Shown here one piece after another: positions 30,310 to 38,026 of a stretch of 38,026 bases of DNA. Within the stretch, counting starts at the first letter, position 1. Each line of letters begins with the position of its first letter. A program made the translations under genes and the position numbers. The notes beneath the pieces are model-generated. The model was not told the DNA's origin, made no database searches, and worked only from the letters and a program-made list of their open reading frames with translations. Origin of the DNA: Bryobacteraceae bacterium (GTDB taxonomy: Bacteria; Acidobacteriota; Terriglobia; Bryobacterales; Bryobacteraceae); NCBI GenBank assembly GCA_025980435.1, contig JAICXK010000014.1, forward strand, positions 1 through 38,026, given 5' to 3'.

Positions 30310-33078
30310 CTAATCTCCGGCCCCGCTCCGCTGCCCATCCTTCAGAACCACAGCAACTCCCTGGCCGCTCCAATGCGTTCCTGCGAAGCTATCGCTTATG
30401 TGGTGTAGCGTTTCGCTGGCGCGGGCAGTTTCGAGCGGCGAATTCCCCGCGTACACTACTACCATGTGGCTGCCATCCAGCGGATTCTTTGCGGCATACA
30501 CCATCGCGCTTCGTTCGGAGGCGTAGCTTTTGCCATCTACCTTGAACACTGCGCCTGGATAATCCAGCCCGATCTTCTCGCTCCACGGCGCAAGGGCCGA
30601 ATTGCTTTCCGGGCGGCCAATAAAGATGATGTCTTCGTGAGCAAGGACAGACTCCGGAACCTCGAAATCCTTGTAGATTGGCATCTCCCTCTGCCAATGC
30701 TCACGGAAGCCGGCTTGCACTTGCTCCGCTACATACCGGTTCGTTCCGGCTTCGCGCACGGTTCCGTACACGATTGCGGCCGGTGAGAGCCTCCGGTTGA
30801 TGTCGCTTGGAAGATACGCCGCGCCACTCCCCACGTCCGGAACTTTGTACCTCACATTTGCCATATTGAGGAACGACTGCGCTGTTACTACCTTGGTCGT
30901 GTTCGCTTTGAAGTAGCGATTCATGAGTGCCAGAAAGGCATCGTTGCCCATCTTGCGCCGCAGAGAATCGAGGAAGAGAATGCCTGCGCTCTGTTGCAGA
31001 TGGAAGCGATTCCCTGGCGTATCGGGCGAGAGTTTCAGGCCCCGGTAGCGGACCTTCTCCGCTTCGATTGCCCGATCCACATCCGTTGATTGCAGCAACC
31101 GGTAGTAAGCCGCGCTTCCCGCAACGAACCAGGTATCGGCATCGGATCCAGGCAGAAGCCAGCCCTTCCAGAGCTTGTCCGTTTTGTCGCGCCACGAAGC
31201 GGGTGCGGGTTTGTCATGTTCCTGTTTCGTTTCCGGAGCCTCCAGGCGCGCGCGCTCGTTCGCCGCAATTGCCGCCGCGAGAGCTTCGGAAGGCTGCGTT
31301 GTTAACAGATAATAGCCGCCCGGAAAAAGACCGTGATTCGATTCGCGCGGAGGCGCAACGCTCTCGTTCGGCCGCCCGAAATCCGCCCAAACCATCATGT
31401 GATTTGCCATATCGGACGTGATGACCTTGGCGTCCATTGTGCTGGAAGACACCAGCGGCGCGTCGTCGTAAGCCCTGAACCCGAACTGCTCGTCAATCTG
31501 CCCTTTGTACTTTTCGTACAGACCGGTCCAGGCCAGGTCGCGCACGCCCGGCACGTAAGGAGCATACTGCGGCTCGCCGTTGGGATCGGGCAACAGTTCC
31601 AGATTGATAGCCAGATCTTTCGCGTTGTTGTCTCCCCAGTAGAAACCGGGCGTGCCGCCGAACCATTCATCCTTTGAGCTGCGCCACAGCCTGGTATGGT
31701 TTGTGCCCAACTCGTACATGGCGATCTCATTGGTCTTCGCGTCGCCTATGATCCATTCGTTCGTGTAGAGTCCGTTATTGCGCGTCCCGAGCTGTTTGAT
31801 CACCTCATCGATATTGCCTCCATACTGGATGGCCATGCGCGCGCGGAAGGCAACCGGCGTGCCATGCACATTAAACGGCGTCTGACCGATCGTCGTTTCG
31901 GCAAGAACAATGCCGGCATCGTTCTGATACCAGTCCGTTCCGCTTTCGATACCGCCGGGATAACTCTGAATCAGCATGCGGTGGCCGGTCTCCGGTTTGA
32001 TATCGAGCATCACGTTCGTTTGCTCCGCGAGCGTCTGCGGCCACCAGGTGACGTGGCCGATCACCATCTTGCCGTCGCGCGTAGCCGGGCCGGTCGCCGC
32101 GAAGGCGCTGCAGTGGTCCGGAGCAGTGTCGCGTTTACCCGCGTATGAAGGTAACTCGAAGCGAGCGCCTTCCAGACCCGTTGGCGTCACCGGCATGGCC
32201 GATGCGAGTTCGCCCATTTCAACGGTAGTATTGGCGAGCACAACATCGACAAGGTCCAGCTTGCGACCTAAAAACTTTGCGCCGGCCGCGTTTGCCCCGT
32301 CGGCAATGCCGCGCATCTCTTCAAGGATTTCGCGGTCGAATCCTCTGAGAAAGAGCGCGTCCGCAGCCGTCCGGAATTGGTTCCAGGTCTTCGAATCGGA
32401 CCTGCCCGCAAGCTCGATAGCGCAGCGCTCCAGATATTCGGGGATCTCCTTCGCCATCAGGTAGCCGTGCTGGTATCCACGATCGTACGGCTTACCTTCG
32501 ATATGCAGATAGATCCATCCGGCGGCGGGGTAGCGGTAAGCCGGGCCGAACGTGCGCACTGCCTCCGATGCGGGCCGGCTTCCGGCAGACGATGCTTCGT
32601 CGATACTCACGTCGCTGAACCACGCTTTGCCTTCGAGTGTCCCGCCCTTTCCGGCTGTGAGCAGGATGTGATCGTCCGCGCGCGTGGCTACAAAGCGAAG
32701 GGAAAGATGCATCCAGTCCCGCGTGCCGCCCGCCGAAGCCGAATGCACATCGAAGGGCATCGATTCCATAGTGAGCGCCGCGCCCGATGCGATCGGAGAA
32801 CGGCCGGTATCCTTGACCGTGAGCTTTTCGGTTCGCACCCAGCCGCTGAGTTCATAGGTCCGGCCGATGTTGAGATGAACGGTGCCGGACCGGGCTTCGG
32901 CATCGCTTGAATTGCCGGCCTCTAAGCGCAGCGATGGACCGTTGTTGTGTCGGACTGATGCGTCGGCAACGGCTGAACCGTGTGTCGCTGTCCAGGCGCT
33001 ATCTGGTTGATCCTGAAACAGGGCTGTTGTCCCCTGTAAACTGACAGCGGCGCACAGGAAAAGAACAGAACGAATCAC
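30310..33078 (-). CDS. Secreted phospholipase-B-like Ntn hydrolase with carbohydrate-binding-like front and M1-peptidase-like tail
   Basis: A 922-residue protein with a GTG start (AAGGAAGG just upstream) and an N-terminal signal peptide (about 1-19). Residues 25-155 look like a galactose-binding beta-sandwich (GRTYELSGWVRTEKL). From about 165 (AAGWIYLHIEGKPYDRGYQH) runs a phospholipase-B-like/C45-type Ntn-hydrolase domain with candidate nucleophile C323 in DHCSAFAATGPATRDGKMVI, as in PLBD proteins. Residues 650-765 (NRFHLQQSAGILFLDSLRRK) resemble the C-terminal part of an M1 aminopeptidase without HExxH. The last 150 residues (KNPLDGSHMVVVYAGN) recall a tail seen in acidobacterial secreted hydrolases. 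Ntn members cleave an amide bond after self-processing, here presumably before C323. Substrate unknown. Downstream of a PEP-CTERM gene. Confidence 0.8.
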   Translation of the reverse strand: MIRSVLFLCAAVSLQGTTALFQDQPDSAWTATHGSAVADASVRHNNGPSLRLEAGNSSDAEARSGTVHLNIGRTYELSGWVRTEKLTVKDTGRSPIASGAALTMESMPFDVHSASAGGTRDWMHLSLRFVATRADDHILLTAGKGGTLEGKAWFSDVSIDEASSAGSRPASEAVRTFGPAYRYPAAGWIYLHIEGKPYDRGYQHGYLMAKEIPEYLERCAIELAGRSDSKTWNQFRTAADALFLRGFDREILEEMRGIADGANAAGAKFLGRKLDLVDVVLANTTVEMGELASAMPVTPTGLEGARFELPSYAGKRDTAPDHCSAFAATGPATRDGKMVIGHVTWWPQTLAEQTNVMLDIKPETGHRMLIQSYPGGIESGTDWYQNDAGIVLAETTIGQTPFNVHGTPVAFRARMAIQYGGNIDEVIKQLGTRNNGLYTNEWIIGDAKTNEIAMYELGTNHTRLWRSSKDEWFGGTPGFYWGDNNAKDLAINLELLPDPNGEPQYAPYVPGVRDLAWTGLYEKYKGQIDEQFGFRAYDDAPLVSSSTMDAKVITSDMANHMMVWADFGRPNESVAPPRESNHGLFPGGYYLLTTQPSEALAAAIAANERARLEAPETKQEHDKPAPASWRDKTDKLWKGWLLPGSDADTWFVAGSAAYYRLLQSTDVDRAIEAEKVRYRGLKLSPDTPGNRFHLQQSAGILFLDSLRRKMGNDAFLALMNRYFKANTTKVVTAQSFLNMANVRYKVPDVGSGAAYLPSDINRRLSPAAIVYGTVREAGTNRYVAEQVQAGFREHWQREMPIYKDFEVPESVLAHEDIIFIGRPESNSALAPWSEKIGLDYPGAVFKVDGKSYASERSAMVYAAKNPLDGSHMVVVYAGNSPLETARASETLHHISDSFAGTHWSGQGVAVVLKDGQRSGAGD

Positions 33079-33115
33079 GGCAACCTTCCTTAGCTATAAA
33101 GCGTATCGAAGATTG

Positions 33116-33157
33116 CCGGGATCCGCAGGCTGAGATTGGCTGTGGTGGAGATCCCGG
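33116..33157 (-). promoter_or_regulatory. Stem-loop between PEP-CTERM and phospholipase-B-like genes
   Basis: CCGGGATC (33116-33123) and GATCCCGG (33150-33157) form a perfect 8-bp stem with a 26-base loop. No T-run follows on the minus strand, so it is an imperfect terminator at best; it may attenuate transcription or stabilise the message. Confidence 0.4.
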
Positions 33158-33161
33158 TCCT

Positions 33162-33836
33162 TCAAACCGATCGAACGGCAGTGCGCCGCCGCCAGATCAG
33201 GATCCCCGCCAGCCCGATGCCGAACAGCGCAAGCGCGCTGGGCTCGGGAGTGATCGACACGCCGCCGCCGGCATAATCCAACGCCGTTGTTGATGTAGCG
33301 ACCGCGGCGCCGTAATCGATGTGACCTGTGCCGGTTCCGCTGAAGTCGCCGTTACTCCAAACATCGACCACTCTGCCGCCGCCGATATCGAACATCAGTC
33401 CGTAAATATCGAGAAATCCGCCGTGCACCGGGTAATCGGATGCAGTTTGCGGCGAGCCGCCGGGCCAGAAGAGGTTGTCGTAGGTCAGGAAACCGTTGTT
33501 CTGCGCAGGCAGGCCCGCTGCTACGGCAAATCTGCTGAAATCGTTCGGTGCCAGCAAGTTGGTGGGCTCCGGCGCGTCGTGCTTGACCGCCAGGAGCGAA
33601 CCGATCGGTGCGTTGACGATATTAAGGCCATTATTCGAATCGGAGAACGTACCGCTGATTCCCGTGACCTCAAATGCCTGGGAGTACTTTGCATCGGTAG
33701 CTGCTCCATAAGTCAGCTGGATCGCACCGCTCACTCCGGATCCTGCGAAGGTAAAGTCGAATGTGCTGGCGTCTAAATGCAGAGGAAGCGATGCTGCAAA
33801 GAGCAACGCCGCCGAGACTACAAGTCTTGTTCTCAT
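33162..33836 (-). CDS. PEP-CTERM sorting-signal protein
   Basis: A 224-residue exported protein. It begins with a signal peptide (MRTRLVVSAALLFAASLPLH, then LDAS) and ends ITPEPSALALFGIGLAGILI followed by WRRRTAVRSV: a PEP motif, a single span and a basic tail, the classic PEP-CTERM signal processed by an exosortase. The middle is Gly/Ser/Thr-rich and beta-like (GSGVSGAIQLTYGAATDAKY), with no catalytic motif seen. AGGAG lies 12 bases before the ATG, longer than ideal. The exosortase is not in this window. It would be anchored at or released to the cell surface. Proximity to the phospholipase-B-like gene (83 bases) may mean cotranscription. Confidence 0.93.
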   Translation of the reverse strand: MRTRLVVSAALLFAASLPLHLDASTFDFTFAGSGVSGAIQLTYGAATDAKYSQAFEVTGISGTFSDSNNGLNIVNAPIGSLLAVKHDAPEPTNLLAPNDFSRFAVAAGLPAQNNGFLTYDNLFWPGGSPQTASDYPVHGGFLDIYGLMFDIGGGRVVDVWSNGDFSGTGTGHIDYGAAVATSTTALDYAGGGVSITPEPSALALFGIGLAGILIWRRRTAVRSV

Positions 33837-33989
33837 GATGATGAAAATCTCCTATTCAGTGAAAGCTACAACCTCCACCCGGTAACGATTCTCTTCACTT
33901 GCAGCCGGATTGATTGGCCCGTTCCGAGTTGCAAAGATTATATCGTCTAGGGTTTGGTGACAGCTCAGTCCCCAGACCGACTTTCCTCT

Positions 33990-34904
33990 TCAGTGGGCGA
34001 TGCGAACTAGCTTGTGGTCAGCGTCTACATATATTGACGAGAAAGCTCGAGCCGGAAGCAGACCCTCGGTTTCGCCGGCGGTTGGCGCTCTTTGCATCAG
34101 AACGGCCGGGAGGCTCGGCAGTGCGATGGTCTGGATGCGCACGTTCCGGATTTTTCCTTTAAGAACCGAGAGCTGACCCGCATTTGTTACAAGATCGGAG
34201 GCCTGTTCCCCGGCCAGAGGGGGGCATTCGGCGTTGCATTCCAAAACCATGTTGGTGGTTCCGCTATCCAGAACTAAATGAAACAGCTTCTTCAGCTCCC
34301 CAACTTCGACTGGTAGCACGACACGGCCCTGATTCACCTCCACTTTTACGGCTTCGCTGAGCAGCCCAGCCCGTTCAGTAGCATCAGCACCAATCCACAG
34401 CCGTCGCGCGCGGTAGTCGAGAAGATATGGCCGTTGCGCGAGAAAACTTTGGCCTAGAAGGCCGTCGACGTGAATGTTGACGCGGCGCACAGCCGGGGCA
34501 TCGTAGATAAGAACTTCCGATTGCCGCGGTTCAGACGAACCCAGCAAAACGGAAGCTAAGCCCGCGCGAACCGCCTTTTCGCCAAAGAGTGTTAGCAATA
34601 GCATTTCGTGCCGGGCGGAAATACCAGCTTCGCTTGCCGTTTGCGGGCTGAGCCAGCATCTGCTTGCGCCCGTGTCGACGATCATCCGGAATGGCCCGCG
34701 GCTGTTGATGAACACTTCAACTACGGGATATCCGTCGGCCAGCGTGACCTGCGTGCCGGAACCGGCGCTAGCGAAAAGCTCGCTTGTGTTTAGTAGAGCG
34801 AGCAGGAACGCAGCGGAAGCTCGCCCGCAGATCAGTTGCTTTCTGTCAAGCCAGTGGCACATCGACTCGAACGACATGCCCTGACAATCACCGATTGACA
34901 GCAA
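33990..34904 (-). CDS. Aspartic protease with two retropepsin-like halves
   Basis: A 304-residue protein with two catalytic motifs: FRMIVDTGASRCWL (D77-T-G79) and FHLVLDSGTTNMVL (D213-S-G215). Each is followed by the family's hydrophobic-hydrophobic-glycine element: VDGLLGQSFLAQRPY in the first half and EGLLPARAFSSIYV in the second, where the final glycine is replaced by proline. A hydrophobic stretch near 31-45 (AAFLLALLNTSELFASA) is probably a signal peptide, so ATG at residue 10 or 15 is as likely as the outermost one. A single chain with two DT/SG lobes suggests a pepsin-like monomer rather than a retropepsin dimer. Divergent from the winged-helix regulator across 94 bases. Confidence 0.82.
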   Translation of the reverse strand: MLSIGDCQGMSFESMCHWLDRKQLICGRASAAFLLALLNTSELFASAGSGTQVTLADGYPVVEVFINSRGPFRMIVDTGASRCWLSPQTASEAGISARHEMLLLTLFGEKAVRAGLASVLLGSSEPRQSEVLIYDAPAVRRVNIHVDGLLGQSFLAQRPYLLDYRARRLWIGADATERAGLLSEAVKVEVNQGRVVLPVEVGELKKLFHLVLDSGTTNMVLECNAECPPLAGEQASDLVTNAGQLSVLKGKIRNVRIQTIALPSLPAVLMQRAPTAGETEGLLPARAFSSIYVDADHKLVRIAH

Positions 34905-34998
34905 TTCTTACAATGCGTTCACGGTGGCATCTGGCTCATATAACGGTTCACACGCTAACTTGCGCAACAAAAGTAGTTGTAAGCAAACGTGAAGCAGC

Positions 34999-36939
34999 AT
35001 GTTACCCGGATATGACGACAACCCGGATAAGATGACAGGCGGGCCTGGCCGCAGCTATGCGATAATTGGCGCACCAGAAAAGGTTTCAGCAGTGCCAACC
35101 GGGAATGGTGTTCGCGGGGCGCGGTTTGGCGACTTCGAAGTAAATTTCGAACGGGGCGAGTTGCGCAAAAACGGGCATAAGATACATGTGCCCGATCAGG
35201 CGATCCGAATTTTGGAGCTGCTGCTAAGCCGGCCAGGGGAAGTAGTAACGCGCGAGCAACTACAAGCTAGGCTCTGGCCGGATGGCACCGTTGTCGAGTT
35301 TGATCACGGCATCAACTCGTCCATCCGACGGCTTAGGGCGGCTTTAGGTGATTCGGCCGAGCGGCCGCGCTATATCGAGACATTGCCGAAGCGCGGCTAC
35401 CGGTTCATTTTCGGGTGCGATCCGGCGCAACCCGGTGGTGAGGCGAGTGGGGTGGAGGCGCCGAGAACTGAAGAAGTGAACGCGCCGAAGGTCCAAAACT
35501 GGATGTGGATAGGCGCTGCCGGGCTGATGGTGCTACTCAGTTTTGCGGTAGCCCGCTTTCGCCTTGCGCCCGCTAAGCCGATCACTTCCATCGCCATCCT
35601 GCCGCTCGTCAACGCCAGTCACGACCCGGGCGTCGATTATCTGAGCGATGGCATCAGCGAAGAGCTCATCAATTTCCTATCAGCAGTTCGCAATTTGAAA
35701 GTCATCGCCCGGAACACCGCGTTTCAGTTTAAAGGCCAGGAGGTAAATTCGAAGAAGATTGGGCAAGAACTAGGCGTAAGTGCCCTGTTAACAGGTACGT
35801 TGATTCGAAGCGGAAACACGGTTATCGTTCAAACCGATTTAGTCAACGTCGAAGATGGCTCCGAGCTCTGGGGAGAGCGATACAAACGAAATATCACTGA
35901 TTTTCAAGGCTTGGAGTCAGACATCGCGCGGCAGGTAGCGGATGCGCTCCGGCTGAGGCTCGCGGGCGATGAGCAGCAACGTTTGAAGAAACGCTACACA
36001 GAAAATAGCGAGGCCTATCAACTGTATTTGAAAGGGATTTATGCGGTGGGCGACTGTTGCGAGCCCCGATCATTTCAGATAGCTCAGCGCTCAATAAGCT
36101 ATTTTCAACAGGCGATTGCGAAGGATCCGAATTTCGCGCTCGCATATTTTCGGCTGGCGGTCAGATACAATGCGCTCGGCGCCTGGCGGCGCTGGCCGGT
36201 ACGCGAAGCGTTCGCAAAAGCCAAGGAGGAAGCCGAGAAAGCGCTTCGGATTGACGATGGTCTGGGAGAAGCTCATGCGGAGCTTGCATTCGCTCTTGTA
36301 CGGCTGAACTGGGATTGGCCCGACGCCGAACGAGAGCTCAAACGAGCAGTGGAACTCAACCCCAACTACGCTCACGCACCATACAGTTGGTACCTAATGC
36401 AGGTCGGGCGAAAAGAAGACGGCTTGTCAGAAGCTCAGCGCGCTATCGAAATTGACCCACTTTCATCAAAGGCGCTCGATTGGGGCGCATTTACCCACTA
36501 CATGTCACGCGAGTATGATCAGGCCATCGAAGAGGCGCGAAAAGGGGCCGCCGGTAAGCCATCTTTTTGGGTGGCGCTCGCGTTGGAGCAGAAAGGAATG
36601 TATGACGAGGCGATTGCCAATCTGGAGCAACTCGGCGACAGTGCGGCAATACGCGGCCACCTCGGGCACGTCTACGCGATTTCCGGAAAGGCAGGCCAGG
36701 CACAAAATATAATTCGTGAGCTCCAGTTGCGTGCCCTGAAGCAACAGGTGGGCTCGTACGAAATAGGTTTCATCTACGCTGCGCTAGGACAAAAAGATCG
36801 GGCCTTCGAATGGCTTGAGAAAGCCTATGAGCAACACGACAGTGGGATGACGTATCTTAAAACGGATCCTAATCTAGACCCGTTGAGGCAGGATCCACGA
36901 TTCGAGCAGCTTGAACGCCGAGTTGGCTTGGAGCCGTAA
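34999..36939 (+). CDS. Winged-helix, TolB-like and TPR one-component transmembrane regulator
   Basis: A 646-residue protein in four parts. Residues about 45-135 are an OmpR/PhoB-type winged helix (DQAIRILELLLSRPGEVVTR; ALGDSAERPRYIETLPKRGY). One span lies near 168-188 (WMWIGAAGLMVLLSFAVARF). About 195-330 is a TolB N-terminal/FlgO-like domain (SIAILPLVNASHDPGVDYLS). Residues 340-640 hold tetratricopeptide repeats (for example ERELKRAVELNPNYAHAPYS). This CadC-like layout binds DNA in the cytoplasm and senses or docks partners outside. Such proteins are abundant in Acidobacteriota. Start at ATG 34999 or ATG 35032; no clear ribosome site. It is divergent from the aspartic protease and could control it. 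Confidence 0.88.
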   Translation: MLPGYDDNPDKMTGGPGRSYAIIGAPEKVSAVPTGNGVRGARFGDFEVNFERGELRKNGHKIHVPDQAIRILELLLSRPGEVVTREQLQARLWPDGTVVEFDHGINSSIRRLRAALGDSAERPRYIETLPKRGYRFIFGCDPAQPGGEASGVEAPRTEEVNAPKVQNWMWIGAAGLMVLLSFAVARFRLAPAKPITSIAILPLVNASHDPGVDYLSDGISEELINFLSAVRNLKVIARNTAFQFKGQEVNSKKIGQELGVSALLTGTLIRSGNTVIVQTDLVNVEDGSELWGERYKRNITDFQGLESDIARQVADALRLRLAGDEQQRLKKRYTENSEAYQLYLKGIYAVGDCCEPRSFQIAQRSISYFQQAIAKDPNFALAYFRLAVRYNALGAWRRWPVREAFAKAKEEAEKALRIDDGLGEAHAELAFALVRLNWDWPDAERELKRAVELNPNYAHAPYSWYLMQVGRKEDGLSEAQRAIEIDPLSSKALDWGAFTHYMSREYDQAIEEARKGAAGKPSFWVALALEQKGMYDEAIANLEQLGDSAAIRGHLGHVYAISGKAGQAQNIIRELQLRALKQQVGSYEIGFIYAALGQKDRAFEWLEKAYEQHDSGMTYLKTDPNLDPLRQDPRFEQLERRVGLEP

Positions 36940-37096
36940 CGAATTCTTATTCCCTTCCGGAATTCCTCCGCTTCGGCCCTCAAGAAAAACAGCGTCACAA
37001 ACGTCACAAAAGTTTTTTCCCGAACCGGTTCAACAGATTGCGCCTGAAATTCCGCGGATTCACGAACGCGAATTCTATTCTTCGAGCGGAGAAACT
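36940..37096 (+). promoter_or_regulatory. Upstream region with tandem CGTCACAAA repeat and palindrome
   Basis: Between the regulator stop and the ATG at 37097. CGTCACAAA occurs twice in tandem (36993-37001 and 37002-37010), directly followed by AGTTTTTT, and a perfect palindrome GAACCGGTTC lies at 37022-37031. The arrangement looks like an operator or conserved leader of the downstream gene. An open frame crosses it (from 36911), but its codons do not look coding. Confidence 0.4.
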
Positions 37097-37774
37097 ATGT
37101 CAACTCAAGCCCAGATCGCGGCGAATCAAAAGAATTCTCAAAACTCTACCGGCCCTAAATCCGAGACCGGTAAAGCCGCGTCCTCCCAAAACAACTTCCG
37201 TCACGGCTTCACCGGCGCATTCCGGGTCCTAGGCTGGGAAAACGCGCGCGAATTCGATCAACTCATTCAGCAACTCGGCCAAGAGCACCAGCCCTCTACG
37301 CCCACCGAAACTCTGCTCGTCGCACAAATGGCCCAGTCCTGGTGGCTGCGCACTCGCGCCCTGCTGCTTCAGAACACCTGCTTCCAGGGCGATTCTGTCG
37401 ATCAAAAGCAGCTCGCGCTCTATCTCCGCTATCAGACCACGCATGAGCGTGCCTTCCATAAATCCCTGAACGATCTGCTAAAGCTTAGAGCCGAAAAGCG
37501 CAAAATCGAAATTGGCTTTGAATCGCAGCAACTCCAACAGAACCGCGCGCGTCAGCAAGCGGAATTCCGACAGAACCGCGCGCGCCAACAAGCGGAAGAG
37601 CACGCCCGCCGCCAAGCCGCCGAAAAACGTAAGCAGGAACTGCACAAATGGAACGTCTTGCGCGCGGAAGCCGAGGTGGACCATCGTGTTTTGCTGAACC
37701 TGAACCTCCAGACGCCCGAATATTCGGTTTCCGTCGGCCCGCAGCGCATCATCGCCGCCCAAAAAGCCGCATAG
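37097..37774 (+). CDS. [11 protein letters not shown]-motif protein with 11-residue tandem repeat, function unknown
   Basis: A 225-residue protein. The N-terminus has [20 protein letters not shown] followed by [10 protein letters not shown]; this NS-x-STGP-x-(S/T)-x-GK ... RHG pattern recurs widely in bacterial proteins of unknown function and is often multicopy. The middle (about 50-140) is helical with [20 protein letters not shown]. Then an 11-residue tandem repeat, [11 protein letters not shown] and [11 protein letters not shown], followed by a basic coiled coil ([13 protein letters not shown]). The tail [16 protein letters not shown] is unlike the rest. I chose ATG 37097 over the earlier frame start because the motif begins there. 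The basic coil suggests nucleic-acid binding; no function is assigned. Confidence 0.75.
   Translation: MSTQAQIAANQKNSQNSTGPKSETGKAASSQNNFRHGFTGAFRVLGWENAREFDQLIQQLGQEHQPSTPTETLLVAQMAQSWWLRTRALLLQNTCFQGDSVDQKQLALYLRYQTTHERAFHKSLNDLLKLRAEKRKIEIGFESQQLQQNRARQQAEFRQNRARQQAEEHARRQAAEKRKQELHKWNVLRAEAEVDHRVLLNLNLQTPEYSVSVGPQRIIAAQKAA
37538..37603 (+). repeat. In-frame 33-base tandem repeat inside the RHG-motif gene
   Basis: Two copies (37538-37570 and 37571-37603) both start CAGAACCGCGCGCG and encode [11 protein letters not shown] and [11 protein letters not shown]. The length is a multiple of three and the DNA is nearly identical at the start, so it is a recent in-frame duplication extending the basic coiled coil. 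Confidence 0.85.
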
Positions 37775-37806
37775 GGGTTGGGCATGCACGACCCGCATTG
37801 AGATTT

Positions 37807-37848
37807 GTGGGGCGGACCCCTGGTCCGCGCGGGTCCCCCTGGACCCGC
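37807..37848. repeat. Double-hairpin dispersed repeat, copy 2
   Basis: GCGGACC-cct-GGTCCGC (37812-37828) is joined to GCGGGTCC-ccct-GGACCCGC (37829-37848), with GTGGG before them. It matches copy 1 at 24326-24368 in order, flank and loops, and lies between the RHG-motif gene and the next gene. It could also stop transcription, though no T-run follows. Confidence 0.8.
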
Positions 37849-37889
37849 TCAAAGAATCCCGGCGCTACACTACCTACACAGGAGCGCTC

Positions 37890-38026
37890 ATGATCCGGCT
37901 GAAAGTGAATGGAACTGCTAAAACTTACCAAGGCGATCCCGAGATGCCGCTGCTCTGGTATCTTCGCGACGTCCTTCAACTAACAGGCTCGAAATTCGGC
38001 TGCGGTATGGGCCTCTGCGGCGCGTG
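37890..38026 (+). CDS. [2Fe-2S] subunit of a molybdenum hydroxylase (partial, runs off the right edge)
   Basis: Forty-five codons are seen from ATG 37890, with GGAG six bases upstream. The start [20 protein letters not shown], then [20 protein letters not shown] and GLCGA, matches the plant-ferredoxin-like domain of IorA, CoxS and XdhC-type small subunits; C38 and C43 begin the cluster ligand set. The usual partner is a large molybdopterin subunit (IorB/CoxL), expected beyond the edge. Isoquinoline-oxidoreductase-type (IorA) is my best guess from the LLWYLRD-x-LxLTGxKFGCG wording, but aldehyde or xanthine dehydrogenase subunits are similar. The second half is missing. Confidence 0.9.
   Translation, partial: MIRLKVNGTAKTYQGDPEMPLLWYLRDVLQLTGSKFGCGMGLCGA

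Noticed and set aside
36911-37096. Extended start of the RHG-motif gene overlapping the regulator gene
   Set aside because: The stretch crosses tandem repeats and a palindrome and encodes no conserved pattern; the recognisable motif begins at ATG 37097.
1-38026. tRNA, rRNA, CRISPR array, insertion sequence, prophage or toxin-antitoxin pair
   Set aside because: Scanned by eye for cloverleaf T-arms, regular spaced repeats, DDE transposase or integrase motifs and small gene pairs; none found. A covariance search was not possible.

Overview
The window reads as chromosomal DNA of an Acidobacteriota member, most likely near Solibacter/Bryobacter (class Terriglobia). This is inference from gene content: an 809-residue orphan permease of the ADOP type (duplicated FtsX units without an ATPase), a winged-helix/TolB-like/TPR one-component regulator, a PEP-CTERM protein, several ECF sigma/anti-sigma pairs, an anti-sigma with a HEAT-like tail, and dispersed GC-rich double-hairpin repeats. 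Coding density is high, composition looks even, and I saw no integrase, transposase, phage, CRISPR, tRNA or rRNA. Most of the window is core metabolism; the less ordinary material lies in small genes, fusions and repeats.

Layout. 1-1129 (minus): an ECF sigma factor overlapping a partial membrane anti-sigma/HEAT protein. 1259-5442 (plus): a secreted M16 zinc peptidase with its terminator, then a 44-codon AtzG/GatC-like gene whose stop overlaps the start of a GatA-type amidase. 5521-11268 (plus): GT4 glycosyltransferase, glycogen-debranching-type glycosidase and ADOP permease. 11259-13801 (minus): murQ-murA-rhodanese, tightly packed. 13883-14206 (minus): an ErpA/IscA-type iron-sulfur carrier with its own terminator. 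14403-16967: two ECF modules facing each other, one sigma/membrane ZAS anti-sigma/Spy-CpxP-like periplasmic protein (plus), the other sigma/soluble ZAS (minus). 17047-20965 (plus): thrS, an HpnI/ceramide-glucosyltransferase-like GT and cmk, with a tiny ORF overlapping the cmk start. 20974-25626 (mostly minus): small zinc ribbon, a 93-residue orphan (plus), HDAC-fold deacetylase with a radical SAM/SPASM-like protein, YfcE-like phosphoesterase, aldo/keto reductase and a GTG-start cold-shock protein. 25909-30277 (plus): nth, a BadF-family sugar kinase and a large GH63/MGH1-like glycosidase. 30310-34904 (minus): a large secreted phospholipase-B-like Ntn hydrolase, a PEP-CTERM protein and a two-motif aspartic protease. 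34999-38026 (plus): winged-helix/TPR regulator, a [11 protein letters not shown]-motif protein with an 11-residue tandem repeat, a double-hairpin repeat, and the start of a molybdenum-hydroxylase-type [2Fe-2S] subunit.

How the genes may work together. MurQ, MurA and the BadF-family kinase (13 kb away) could form a cell-wall recycling route. The GT4, debranching-type and GH63-type enzymes point to storage-glucan or oligosaccharide metabolism. The three ECF systems, Spy-like protein, M16 peptidase, aspartic protease and PEP-CTERM protein point to envelope biology. No wholly new system is demonstrated. The best leads are the small amidase partner gene, the Ntn-hydrolase/aminopeptidase-tail fusion, the HDAC/radical SAM pair, and the repeat-associated RHG-motif gene.

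Limits: functions come from motif recognition by eye; no database or structure search was run. No gene-free stretch exceeds 300 bases; the longest is the 282-base gap between the cold-shock gene and nth.
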